Part shown: positions 47,219 through 55,574 of the stretch, piece after piece
Position numbering within the stretch: position 1 is the stretch's first letter
Layout: each line of letters starts with the position of its first letter
DNA from: Hygrocybe punicea
Taxonomy: Eukaryota; Basidiomycota; Agaricomycetes; Agaricales; Hygrophoraceae
DNA: 64,000 bases
Direction of reading: 5' to 3'
Assembly: GCA_963556145.1 (NCBI GenBank)
Contig: OY744472.1
Location: forward strand, 3,534,001 to 3,598,000
Program-made: the position numbers and the translations under genes
The notes under the pieces: generated by a model
What the model was told of the DNA's origin: nothing
Database searches by the model: none
Seen by the model: the letters and a program-made list of their open reading frames with translations, nothing else

Positions 47219-47720
47219 TTTAATATCATTGAGGACTATTGGGTGGGAAAGTGGGACATTCAAAATTTTCACCAGCTGAAATTCATATTGGACATCAAAA
47301 TTGGAGGAAATCTTCTGGGTGGGAAAGTGGGCCATTAAATATAGGAATGTTATAAATCGATTACATGATGTCAAACACTTAAGTTCTTATTGTTACTTAT
47401 TGCCCGAGCACTGATAAGTAAGGGTAACAGTGGTAGTAGTAAATGCCAGGATAAACTGTTGTATAACTAGTAATATACAAGTATGGCAGGAACAAGTGTA
47501 AATAATATTGTCCAAGAGATTGGTAGTCTCTTGATCAAAGGCCCCAACTGCAGATAAATAGTACATTGTCACTAACAGAACAGGATAACATAGAATGTAT
47601 GATTCCAAATTCCAACAATGTTCATATATACTACGATTATTCTTGTTATACATTACACAAACAAATTAGTGCAGCTTATGTAGAATAAATAATGTACATT
47701 AAATGATTGAATAGAACCCA
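47219..47720. other. 3' noncoding region of the giant element
   Basis: AT-rich, no gene. A direct repeat 'ctgggtgggaaagtggg' / 'attgggtgggaaagtggg' occurs at 47238 and 47315. Confidence 0.5.
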
Positions 47721-47765
47721 GAAGAACTCGTTCATGCCATGCTTGCGATGGCCCACTTCCCCAAG
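47721..47765 (+). other. Helitron 3' terminus (inverted repeat, hairpin, tail)
   Basis: GAAGAACTCGT is the inverse of the 5' terminus (23241-23251). TCATGCCATGC...GATGGC forms a small hairpin, and the element ends CCCACTTCCCCAAG before T. Related ends are at 21020(-) and 20133(-), and a weaker one is near 21425(-). Hairpin plus short tail at the 3' end is the transposition stop signal of Helitrons. Confidence 0.75.
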
Positions 47766-48131
47766 TTATTCTTGGTCCCACTGGTACATCTGCAGCTCTA
47801 CAAAATGGCTCAACTTATCACTACTTCTTGGGCATCAATCCAAACATGTCAAATAGAAATGAAGCAATGGGCATTGCTCAGCTCAAAGGTAGACTAGAAG
47901 GAGTTGACTATATTTTCATTGATGAAGTCTCAATGTTGTCTTGTCATGATCTCTACAAAATCAGTGCTAGACTGGCTAAAGCTTTAAACATACATGACAT
48001 CCCATTTGGTGGAATCAACATGATATTTGCTGGAGACTTTGCTCAGTTACCACCAGTTGGAGGTGCACCATTGTACAGTGGAACAGTTGGCACTCAGATC
48101 ACATCAGCCTTGACAACACTCTTTGAGAGTC
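47766..48131 (+). pseudogene. Second Helitron helicase, 5' fragment
   Basis: Encodes the start of a Pif1-type helicase: VILGPTGTSAALQNGSTYH, FIDEVSML and GDFAQLPPVGG. It is related to but clearly diverged from the intact protein at 44670-45000. The Walker A motif is missing because the fragment begins directly at the 3' end of the giant Helitron. The reading ends where a 1.9-kb insert begins. It continues at 50021. Confidence 0.85.
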
Positions 48132-48544
48132 TGTTACGGTGAAGCTTAGATTGCAAGGTAGAAGAGAGGTAGGAAAGGTGCAAGGCAGGGTCACTTACTT
48201 GTAAGAAAGAGTGAGTGAAGAGAAGGGTTGGGTGAAAGCCAGAGGGCTTCCCGGCCCCGAGAAGGATGGATCTGTCTGTGGGAAGGAACTAATGTGAGCA
48301 GCGAATCCCAGTGCCTTGGTAGGAGGACGACGACGCATCGAGCAAGCATTGGTTCCCATTTTTTAGGAGACGGCCGAGAAAAGGGACTCACAAAACATTT
48401 TAGCGGGATGGAGGTATAGTGAGATGGATGGTGCTATCATGCAGGTGGTGACCTGGAGCGAGAGTGGCGGTTCCAATCCTGGGAAGCACTCTTTCAGCTG
48501 CCTTTGGGGAGTGGGGAACGGGGCCGTGATCTCATCTGGGAGGG

Positions 48545-48715
48545 AAGGGGGGTCAGCAAGGTGCGAAGCAGGTGCGAAGCGAAGCGGAGCGCGAAGCAGG
48601 GAAGCGGTGCATGGGTAGGGTGTGGTGCAGGTGCAGTATGGCGCAGGGAGAGGTGCGGTGCGGTGCAGGTGTGAAGCGGTGCAGTGCGAAGCGGTGCGGT
48701 GCGAGGTGCAGAAAG
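48545..48715. repeat. GC-rich simple repeat (ggtgc/gaagc words)
   Basis: Irregular repetition of 'gaagcg', 'ggtgcggtgc' and 'ggtgcag'. It lies in what would be an intron of the adjacent minus-strand pseudogene. Confidence 0.8.
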
Positions 48716-48723
48716 AAAGGGGG

Positions 48724-49789
48724 GACTGACCTCATGAAGGGATGCTTGGTGGTCCAGGTAAAAGGCTTCGCGAGTGATCTTGGCGAGGAGATCTTCATCG
48801 ATGAGGCCGATGTTGAAGCCAGCATCTTTCTGCTCAAGGGTGGCATGCCATTCCCGGCGGGCCCAGGCCTGGTACAAGAGGAGGATGCGTTGTCCATCGG
48901 GTTGGGAACGGAGTTCGTGGGCGTTGTGGTGAACGCGGCCTGGGTAGGCACGGATTCGTTGTGCAAGTCCGTTGTCAGTGGGGTAAAAACCCAAAACTCT
49001 TCTTGTTTGTGACTATTTACAACAGCCACTACATACAAATAGAACAAATAGGAAATATAGTAAAATGAGTGAATACATACCCAGAGATATAGATGTCTCT
49101 ACAGTGTAGAGTTTGTACCAGAAGATCAAGAGGGCGTCTGTGGCGATTTTGGGCCAGTGTAGTTGGCGTTGGTTGCGGAGCATGAGGGTGCTGCCAATTT
49201 CCATCTGGTCCCAGGTGAGATCTTCATCTTTTATAGCCTTGCGAGAGGCACGGACGGTGGCAACTGGTTTGAGGACCATGAGGTTGGAGTCGGTTTTGGT
49301 GATACCAAATGTGTCATCTGCGGCGGAGCGTTGGGTCGTGGCGGCATCGTTGCAGCCCTCTGGAGTGAACTACCAGAGCTCGATGTATTCAAATTTGCGG
49401 AGCCTTTCGAGGGCGTAGGTTGAGGGGCGTTGGGAGATGTTGGTGCCAATTGATTTTGTTAGGTCGAAGGTGTGCATCTTTGGTTTCTTCTTTCCTGCCT
49501 CCTTAAGCTCGTCTGCAGCTTCTTTGTCTCATAGGGCCTGCGCAGCTGCCTCTGCGTCCGCAGCTGCCTGGGCAGCTATGTCCTCGAGGAGCTGGTCGGC
49601 GTCCACTTGGGCCGCCCAAGCCGCCTTTTGTGTGTTGTTCTGTGCTGACCAGGAGGCCACAAGGTTGAGGGCAGCTTGTTCGGGGGTGATATGCGTGGCT
49701 GCGGCAATGGTATCGCGGATGTTGAGAAAATCATCCGAGCCGAAGTCGGGGCATATCTGGAGATTGGGGTCAGATTTGATCCACGGCAT
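48724..49789 (-). pseudogene. Broken gene of an uncharacterised repetitive fungal family
   Basis: ATG at 49789 opens a frame beginning MPWIKSDPNLQICPDF with an Ala-rich helical stretch. In-frame TGA follows after AAQAL (just below 49529), and a second nonsense codon (TAG) comes after EYIELW near 49370. Between and after them the frame reads on sensibly: ASRKAIKDEDLTWDQMEIGS, then an intron starting GTATGT near 49083. The next exon includes GQRILLLYQAWARREWHATL and ends at a GTCAGT donor near 48732. Both nonsense codons are single-base changes from plausible sense codons (CGA, TAT/TAC). I recall similar proteins as a repeated Agaricomycete family of unknown role. Any 3' exon below 48720 is not resolved. 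Confidence 0.65.
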
Positions 49790-50020
49790 TTTTAGGGAAA
49801 TTTTGGAAGAGGAGAAGGCTTAATGGTGGCTTTTTTATGGGGAAAAGGGCAAGTAGCGAGAGAATTGTATTCTAGAGTGGGTAGAGACTGAAGAAAACGA
49901 GCCGCAACGACGATGACAGCAGGACACAGAGTGTTGACTCCATGTCACACCTGTCACTCACTCAAAGACTATTTCTTATGTCACACTCATACCTCGCTTT
50001 GTCTTAAGATTGCAAACTCT

Positions 50021-51307
50021 CAGGACACTGCAATTGGAAAAGCACTCTGGCATCAAGTGACCACAGTGGTGATTCTAAGAGAAAACATGAGACAGAGGAC
50101 ACAAACAACTGAGGATGCATTGTTCAGAACTGCCCTTGTCAACATGCGCTATGGCAAATGTACTGCACAGGATATTCAATTTTTGAGAACCAGAATTGCA
50201 GGCAAGCGTCCAGACCAGCCCAATGTTGCCTCCAAGAATTTTAGAAATGTTCCTATCATATGTGGCATTCACTCACAAAAGGATCAGATCAATCTTCTTG
50301 GATGTGAAAGATTTGCTTCTGACACCAACCAGAACTTGACCAACTTCTACTCTATTGACAAGTGGGGAAAAGAAAAGGAGTCTGGTGTGAGAAGCAAGTC
50401 ACAATCCAAATCTAAAGCAGTACATCAATGCAGTGACATAGACTTTGATACACAAAGAAAGATATGGAAAGTGCGACATGCTGCAACTGATAACTTTGCT
50501 GGAAAACTCTCCTTGTGTCTTGGTATGCCTGTGATGCTTTGCAACAATGATGCCACTGAGCTCTGCATTACAAAAGGACAAGAGGGATTTGTTGTTGGCT
50601 GGCAGTCAATGAAAGCAAGTCATGGCAAAAGAGTACTTGACACCTTGTTTGTTGAACTGGACAAACCTCCAAAGCTTGTGCAGATTCCAGGACTGCCTGA
50701 CAATGTAGTGCCCATTGTAAAAAGCACCAAGACAATTCATTGTGTGTTTCCAAGTGACCTGAAGGAATCCATTGAGAGACAACAAGTTTGGGTGCTACCT
50801 AACTTTGCAATGACTGCTCATGCTGCTCAAGGAAAAACACGTCCGTTCAATGTTGTGCATTTAAACAGTTGCTTCAACCATATGTCATATTATTCTTCAT
50901 TGTCTAGAAGTGCTTCTGCTGCTGGAACTGTAATAATTCAAGGCTTTGACACTAAAGTGATCACTAGAGGTTGTTCTGGATATCTTAGACAAGAATTTAG
51001 AGAACTAGAATTGCTTGATGAGATTACTCGCTTGAAGATAGAACCTTCAGATGCTCAACTTCCTTTTCAATTTTTGCGCTTTCAATTTGCATTGTCTCTT
51101 GCTTTCGTCATGACCATCAATAAAGCTCAGGGTCAATCTCTCAAACTCGCTGGTTTAGATTTTAGAACTCCTCCTTTTGCTCATGGACAATTCTACGTTG
51201 CAGTTTCAAGAGCTACTTCAGTAAATAGTTTAAAAATAATTTGGGATCCTAAATTACCAGCTCCAACCACAAAGAATATCATATATCCTGAAGTATTATT
51301 AGATTAG
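50021..51307 (+). pseudogene. Second Helitron helicase, 3' fragment, chimeric with another helicase
   Basis: From QDTAIGKALWHQ the frame follows the intact protein at 45030-46050 through CITKGQEGFVVGW and HAAQGKTRP to EITRLKIEP (about 51045). It then switches to a different Pif1-type helicase C-terminus: FVMTINKAQGQSLKLAGLDF and GQFYVAVSRATS, ending at the stop after 51304. The fused protein therefore carries two motif-VI-like segments from two Helitron families. The second matches canonical Helitrons and is followed by a CTAG-type 3' end at 51406. The upstream part is separated from its N-terminal half by the insert, so the gene is dead. Confidence 0.85.
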
Positions 51308-51344
51308 CTTTTTTGTATTTTATACTTCAATATATGTCACTTTT

Positions 51345-51406
51345 CCTCCTAGCACTTTAGATCCCATCCTTGACAGGATTCAGACCCTGACGGGTCCTAA
51401 ACCTAG
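51345..51406 (+). other. Canonical Helitron 3' terminus (CTAG|T), copy 1
   Basis: CCTAGCACTTTAGATCCC leads into a hairpin GACCC-TGAC-GGGTC (51382-51395), then CTAAACCTAG ending at 51406, followed by T. CTRR before T after a hairpin is the standard Helitron 3' signal. It sits about 100 bp after the stop codon of the chimeric helicase. Confidence 0.8.
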
Positions 51407-51407
51407 T

Positions 51408-51779
51408 CTGTAGTTAATCAGAGCTTGGACACATGACCTGACAAATTAGGCGAATGATGACCAATAAGCTGAGTTCAAGTTTTGTTCCCAGGCAGAGTGG
51501 GGGGGGTCGGAAGGGTGACACGTTGGTCGGATGGCTGCAGAGTTGGGTGTGGAGGATGGCAGGGGTTGTGGGGGGGCCCTGTGAATTTTTTGGGGGGGTC
51601 CAGTTGGATTTGAGCTGGCAGGTGGGAGATTTATAGCAGATTGGGCACTGTTTGTGGTGCTGCGGCTGGAATAGGGCACATGAATTTTCGGTAAATTACA
51701 TGCATATTCTACACTATATACGCAACATTTTGTCCCACCAAAAGGAGTCCCCATGTGGTGTGTGTGAGCCTGCAGAATG
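51408..51779. other. Spacer without recognisable gene
   Basis: G-rich plus strand (runs near 51499-51510 and 51570-51597). Overlapping short frames on both strands lack motifs. Confidence 0.3.
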
Positions 51780-52440
51780 TCAGGAAAGTGAAGGTGGTCC
51801 AGAGTTGTGGCTGAAATTCGGACTCAGTTCGAAATCCACAGCCAGAGCGTTCACACTCAGCCGAACTCAAAACCTTCTGCTCATCAACATCCTATCCCCT
51901 CCATTCCCGACTCTCCTGCTGGCTTCCTGCTGCTCCTGCCGCCCCACAACTTTCCCATCCCCCTCTACTATCTCCTCCAGGCAACCTTTTGGCCCCCCCA
52001 AGTTGACCAATAGACAGCAACAGTGCCACCAGTGCCCCCAGCAAGAGGGGCGCATTCCAGCTGCTTTTGAGCACCATGGGGGAGGTCTGAGGGCAGCAGG
52101 GGTTGTGGTGCACCTACCCCCTGCTGTTCCAGGTGAGTTTTCAGTTTAATTGACTGTATTGGAGGTGGACTGACATGGGAGTGATCACCCAGGCTTCACC
52201 CCCCACTCTCTGCCCTCCCATCACCCCATCCAGCTCACCCCTACCTCCCCTCAACCCCCCTGCACTCCCCCCACCCATCCCCCCCCCCTCTGCTTCCCCC
52301 CCCTCCCTGGCCTGTTCTGGCCCCTCCCTCCACCTCCTTGCTCAATCCCCCTCTCCAGCCCTTTTATTTGGTCCTAATTCACTCCTCTTTCACTCTCCTG
52401 CTATGTCTCTCGCCACTCTGTGCCTGTACCCTCTGTAGTA
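51780..52440 (+). repeat. Dispersed repeat R1, diverged third copy
   Basis: Similar to 23679-24304 throughout, ending in the same C/T-rich stretch and an AATTAATTAATT tract. Proline-rich frames are a consequence of composition. Confidence 0.75.
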
Positions 52441-53040
52441 GCTCATTTTCTATGATATTGACATTCAATTTAATTTAATTTAACTTATTAATTAATTAAT
52501 TAATTAATAACTACTTAACAATGGCTGAACCAAAACAGTGTCAAGACTTCACTACTGTGAATCCTGTCTTCAGTAGGCAACCAGAATATTATCCATTGTA
52601 CAGGTGGGAGTCTACCTGATATTTACCAGTGACCTCAAGCATGGTGAGGTCTCAGCAGTAAACATAATATATTCCAGACATACATGAAATTATAAAAATC
52701 ATCCTTGGTAGGAATTCACAAATCTTTTCTTCTTTGCTCACTCTCAGCATTTACTACTGATGTGTACACCTACAAGTGGAATTAATCACTAAACCTGACT
52801 TGGTGAGCTCGCACAATGAGTGGTGGGATGATATCACCACACCCTGGGATCAGTGGCAAGAATCAAGGAAGAAAGGGTATTTGGTAGATAAGACAGTGAG
52901 ACAAAAAAGAGCAAAAAATCATGGGAGAAAGAATGCAAGGGGGTGCAAGAAAAATCTATTGGTCAGCTAACAATGCAACATTGTCAAAGCAATGCTTTAA
53001 AAAGAAGACATACTGAAAGACAGACTGTACAGATACAATT
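52441..53040. other. AT-rich spacer without recognisable gene
   Basis: Contains an AATTAATTAATTAATTAATT tract at about 52487-52508. No frame with motif. Confidence 0.3.
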
Positions 53041-53049
53041 TATGCAACA

Positions 53050-53525
53050 CACCTCAAGGGGGCAGGGCCGAGCAAAGCAAGGTCTCAGCCCCCTTCAGAA
53101 CATATTTCACATAAAAATAGAAACAAATATTCTCTACACCTATTGTTATTATTATGTGCCCATCTAAAACATTTAACACTCAATATTGAAGAGGGTGGAG
53201 CCCAGCCGTCTTCATCATATATTCCACCTAAAAATTTGTAAAAATATTCTCCATACATCTAAAACATTTAATATGAAATATCCAAGAGGGCTGAGACCTC
53301 GCTATGCTTGGCCCCACCCCTTCAGGACATATTCCACATACAAATCCCAAAAATATTCTCTGCACCTATCTTGATTATTATACACCAAATAAAAATTCAC
53401 AATTCTTCCTTTACGACCTATTACCATTAATTATTGACACCTAATAGTTGAGGGGGCGGGGCCAAGCGTAGCGAGGTCTCAGCCCCCTTCAGCACTTATT
53501 CCACATAAAAATTCAAAAAATAAAC
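53050..53525. repeat. Degenerate repeats with alternating orientation
   Basis: 'gagggggcagggccgagcaaagc' with 'ggtctcagcccccttcag' near 53057, its partial inverse 'gggctgagacctcgctatgc' near 53287, and another direct copy near 53450. Each is followed by 'cacttattccacataaaaat'-like AT-rich DNA. Probably part of the non-autonomous element ending at 53603. Confidence 0.65.
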
Positions 53526-53539
53526 TCTCCAATCCCTTC

Positions 53540-53603
53540 TTCCTAGCACTTTAGATCCCGTGCTTCACGGGATTATTGCGCCCTGCATGGGTCCTAAACC
53601 TAG
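53540..53603 (+). other. Canonical Helitron 3' terminus (CTAG|T), copy 2
   Basis: CCTAGCACTTTAGATCCCGT shares its start with the terminus at 51345. Strong hairpin ATCCCGTG-CTT-CACGGGAT, then GGGTCCTAAACCTAG ending at 53603 before T. It most likely ends a non-autonomous partner of the CTAG-type Helitron. Confidence 0.82.
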
Positions 53604-53637
53604 TAATTGATAGATAGTTTATCTTTTCAGAGACAAC

Positions 53638-53822
53638 CCATTTTGGGATGCTTATGTAAGCTTATCCAAACATGGCCCCAACTTGGTGTTATTTTCCAGT
53701 ATCAGAATTAGAATCATATCTCTTGCCCAAAAACGATTTGTCTATAGGCAATCAACTTTATTTATTAATCAATTAATTAATTAATTAGAATGAGTCTTTT
53801 AATAAATTAAAAGAACTTGTAA
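53638..53822 (-). mobile_element. Truncated 5' end of a non-autonomous Helitron
   Basis: Diverged copy of about 21960-22178, with the 5' terminus at 53822 reading TTACAAGTTCTTTTAATTTA on the minus strand. Shares 'ttggatgcttatgtaagc' and 'atcatatctcttgcccaaaaa'. The 3' half is absent. Confidence 0.75.
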
Positions 53823-54016
53823 CTAGAGTCATATCTCTGCTCCAAAAGACATTCTCTATAGACAATCAACTGATAAAGAACTCATAACTGTCTCAGGCCT
53901 AGGGTGCAGTCATTGACTTGCCCAAACACCCCTCTCCAGCCAATGGGGAAAATCTCTGACATAAATTGATTAGATCCACATAGCAACCCTTCAAAAAATT
54001 GCATCCCAGACAATAC
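53823..54016. other. Junction between mobile cluster and host genes
   Basis: Short transition zone, no gene. A second stretch resembling 'tcatatctctgctccaaaagac' suggests further Helitron debris. Confidence 0.4.
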
Positions 54017-55527
54017 CTATACAGTCTGGATCATATACCTCACCTCCTTGGCAGTTTCTTCAAATCTACCAATTGCCTTCTCACCATCAACCTTGAATCG
54101 TTCAAATTGCAACCCCATCTCATATCGAATCCACTCCTCAACTGTCATATTCATTTCTCCTTCAGTTACCGAAGCAACGTGGTTGACAGCAGTAGTTGCC
54201 AATGGAGGGACAAACGAAGGTGACAACACTTGATCGAATCCTTCGCCTATCCAAATATCGGCAGTTCTCCCCTCAGCACTTTGCAAGACAGCTTCCTCAG
54301 ACGATTGCATGCAATCTTTCGAAACGTCTGAACCGTTTTCAGTTTCGGAGCATTGTTTAGAAGAGATTGGGAGTGAAGGACCAATCGCAGACTTGTCTAT
54401 AGGCGTGTGAGACTTGGAGCGGGGTGAATTTCTCATCGGCTTAGAACCGGTCACAAGAATATCAGTATCCCTGCTGTCGGGGTCCACGGGGCGTGTTGCT
54501 CTCTCGTTGGGCTTCTTTTCAGGTCCCACTGGAAATACTGGCTCGTTCAGCGCTGTCTGTTGTGGAATGTGATCTTGTTCTCCCCTCATGTCCACATCCT
54601 CCTTCCCCTTGCGTTGGGGTCTCTTTAACGACCCGGTAGGCTTAGTATTGGCTCTGCGTTTGACTCGACCAGGGCCCGCAACGATTGTGTCCTCTGTCGC
54701 GAACTCATCCTCCGAGACTGCTAATTTAGACGGTACGGGCGACTTCTGAAGTGCGAGAAAGGGGCAACGGGCTTTTGCTTTTTTCTCCCGTTTACGATGC
54801 TCTTGCCTGATGTTCTTTAATTTCAACAGAATGTCTAAGGGTAAATGAAGACGTACAACGGGTCATCATTATCTTCCCAACCGTTGAGGGATATATTACA
54901 ATATAGGCAGGTAGCGGTGTCGTCAGCTGAGGACTGTGGTGTGTGTACGAAGCCAGCCTGAGACATCTGAACAACCGCCGGACGAATCAACGATAAACAT
55001 CTTATCCGATACGAGATTCACGATACCCGCCTTCTTTGAATTAGCTCCATGATTTCTGTTCGAATCATGAGGCCAATCAATAAAAGTTTGAAGTCGAGCT
55101 TTCTCCATGTTCTTGGAAGAAGGGATGCGCGCCGAATTCGAGAAAACATAGCTATATCATGACAATATTAAATATGAAGTTTGGAATAAGGGTTACTGGA
55201 TGCCTACTTTCCGTCGTGATCAACATCGTCACGCAACCCACACCTAACGATGGCCCAAGGACAGGACGTGCGACATTTAGTCCAATGAATGTCAAAAGGG
55301 TCGTCGCCTTCAACCCAGTCATTGAGTTCTTTTCCACACATAAAACATCTGACGGTGTCTCTTTCATCCCAGGTGGGGCAGAAGTAAAAGCCTGCTTCTG
55401 CAAGCGAGTTTGGAGTTGCAATAAAATGAGAAGGATGCGGCCATTTAAGAGCAACTGATTTTCCAGAGGAATTCTTGACGCGGTTGGGTTTGAGGAAGGA
55501 GTCGAGACGGGCCTGCAGTGACTCCAT
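54017..55527 (-). CDS. bir1: Survivin/Bir1-type protein with two BIR domains
   Basis: ATG at 55527. Exon 1 (55208-55527) carries BIR 1 with CFMCGKELNDW...H...C, ending at a GTAGGC donor. Exon 2 (55022-55151) starts BIR 2 (MEKARLQTFIDWPHD) and ends at a GTGAAT donor. Exon 3 starts at 54966 with AGFVHTPQ and CLYCNISLNGW. The junction near 54840-54850 is unclear, because the expected DDPLDILLKLK reading needs a shift I could not place. The last exon supplies ARCPFLALQ, a long Ser/Pro/Lys-rich region, and a C-terminal helix (TVEEWIRYEMGLQFERFK) before the stop at 54017. Members act in the chromosomal passenger complex with Aurora B and INCENP at centromeres and the spindle midzone. Its start is only 47 bp from that of the divergent WAPL gene. 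Confidence 0.9.
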
Positions 55528-55574
55528 ACAAGTGTTGGGTACAGTGAAACAAGAACGTGATCGTTCATCACCGG
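55528..55574. promoter_or_regulatory. Very short divergent promoter region
   Basis: Only 47 bp separate the start codons of bir1 (minus) and the WAPL gene (plus), if the WAPL start at 55575 is right. Transcription start sites probably overlap, suggesting co-regulation of two chromosome-segregation genes. Confidence 0.45.

Larger units (their letters stand above)
23239..47765 (+). mobile_element. Giant Helitron-like rolling-circle element with cargo genes, ~24.5 kb
   Basis: The 5' end is TTACGAGTTCTTCC at 23239, defined because the inverted flank homology (IR2) stops at 23238. The 3' end is at 47765: GAAGAACTCGT at 47721-47731, a hairpin (GCCAT...ATGGC), then CCCACTTCCCCAAG before T. An 11-base terminal inverted repeat is asymmetric, being terminal at the 5' end and internal at the 3' end, as described for Helentron/Helitron2 elements. 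Inside are a minisatellite, three cargo genes and the Rep/helicase. No other TTACGAGTTC-type start lies between 23239 and the Rep gene. The two outer flanks do not reconstruct one obvious target, so a single-unit origin is inferred rather than proven. Confidence 0.68.
48132..50020. mobile_element. ~1.9-kb insertion of unknown class within the helicase
   Basis: Helicase homology stops around 48120-48131 and resumes at CAG GAC ACT (50021). The left edge starts TGTTACGG, the same eight bases as the chromovirus LTR, but I find no second LTR or clear target duplication. It contains a pseudogene on the minus strand (48724-49789). The mechanism is unknown. Confidence 0.6.

Noticed and set aside
23239..47765. 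KDZ-type or Starship-type giant transposon
   Set aside because: No KDZ transposase or tyrosine-recombinase (DUF3435-like) gene was seen; termini and Rep/helicase point to a rolling-circle element.
48132..50020. LTR element because of the TGTTACGG edge
   Set aside because: No second LTR, no matching end and no clean target duplication; eight bases may match by chance.
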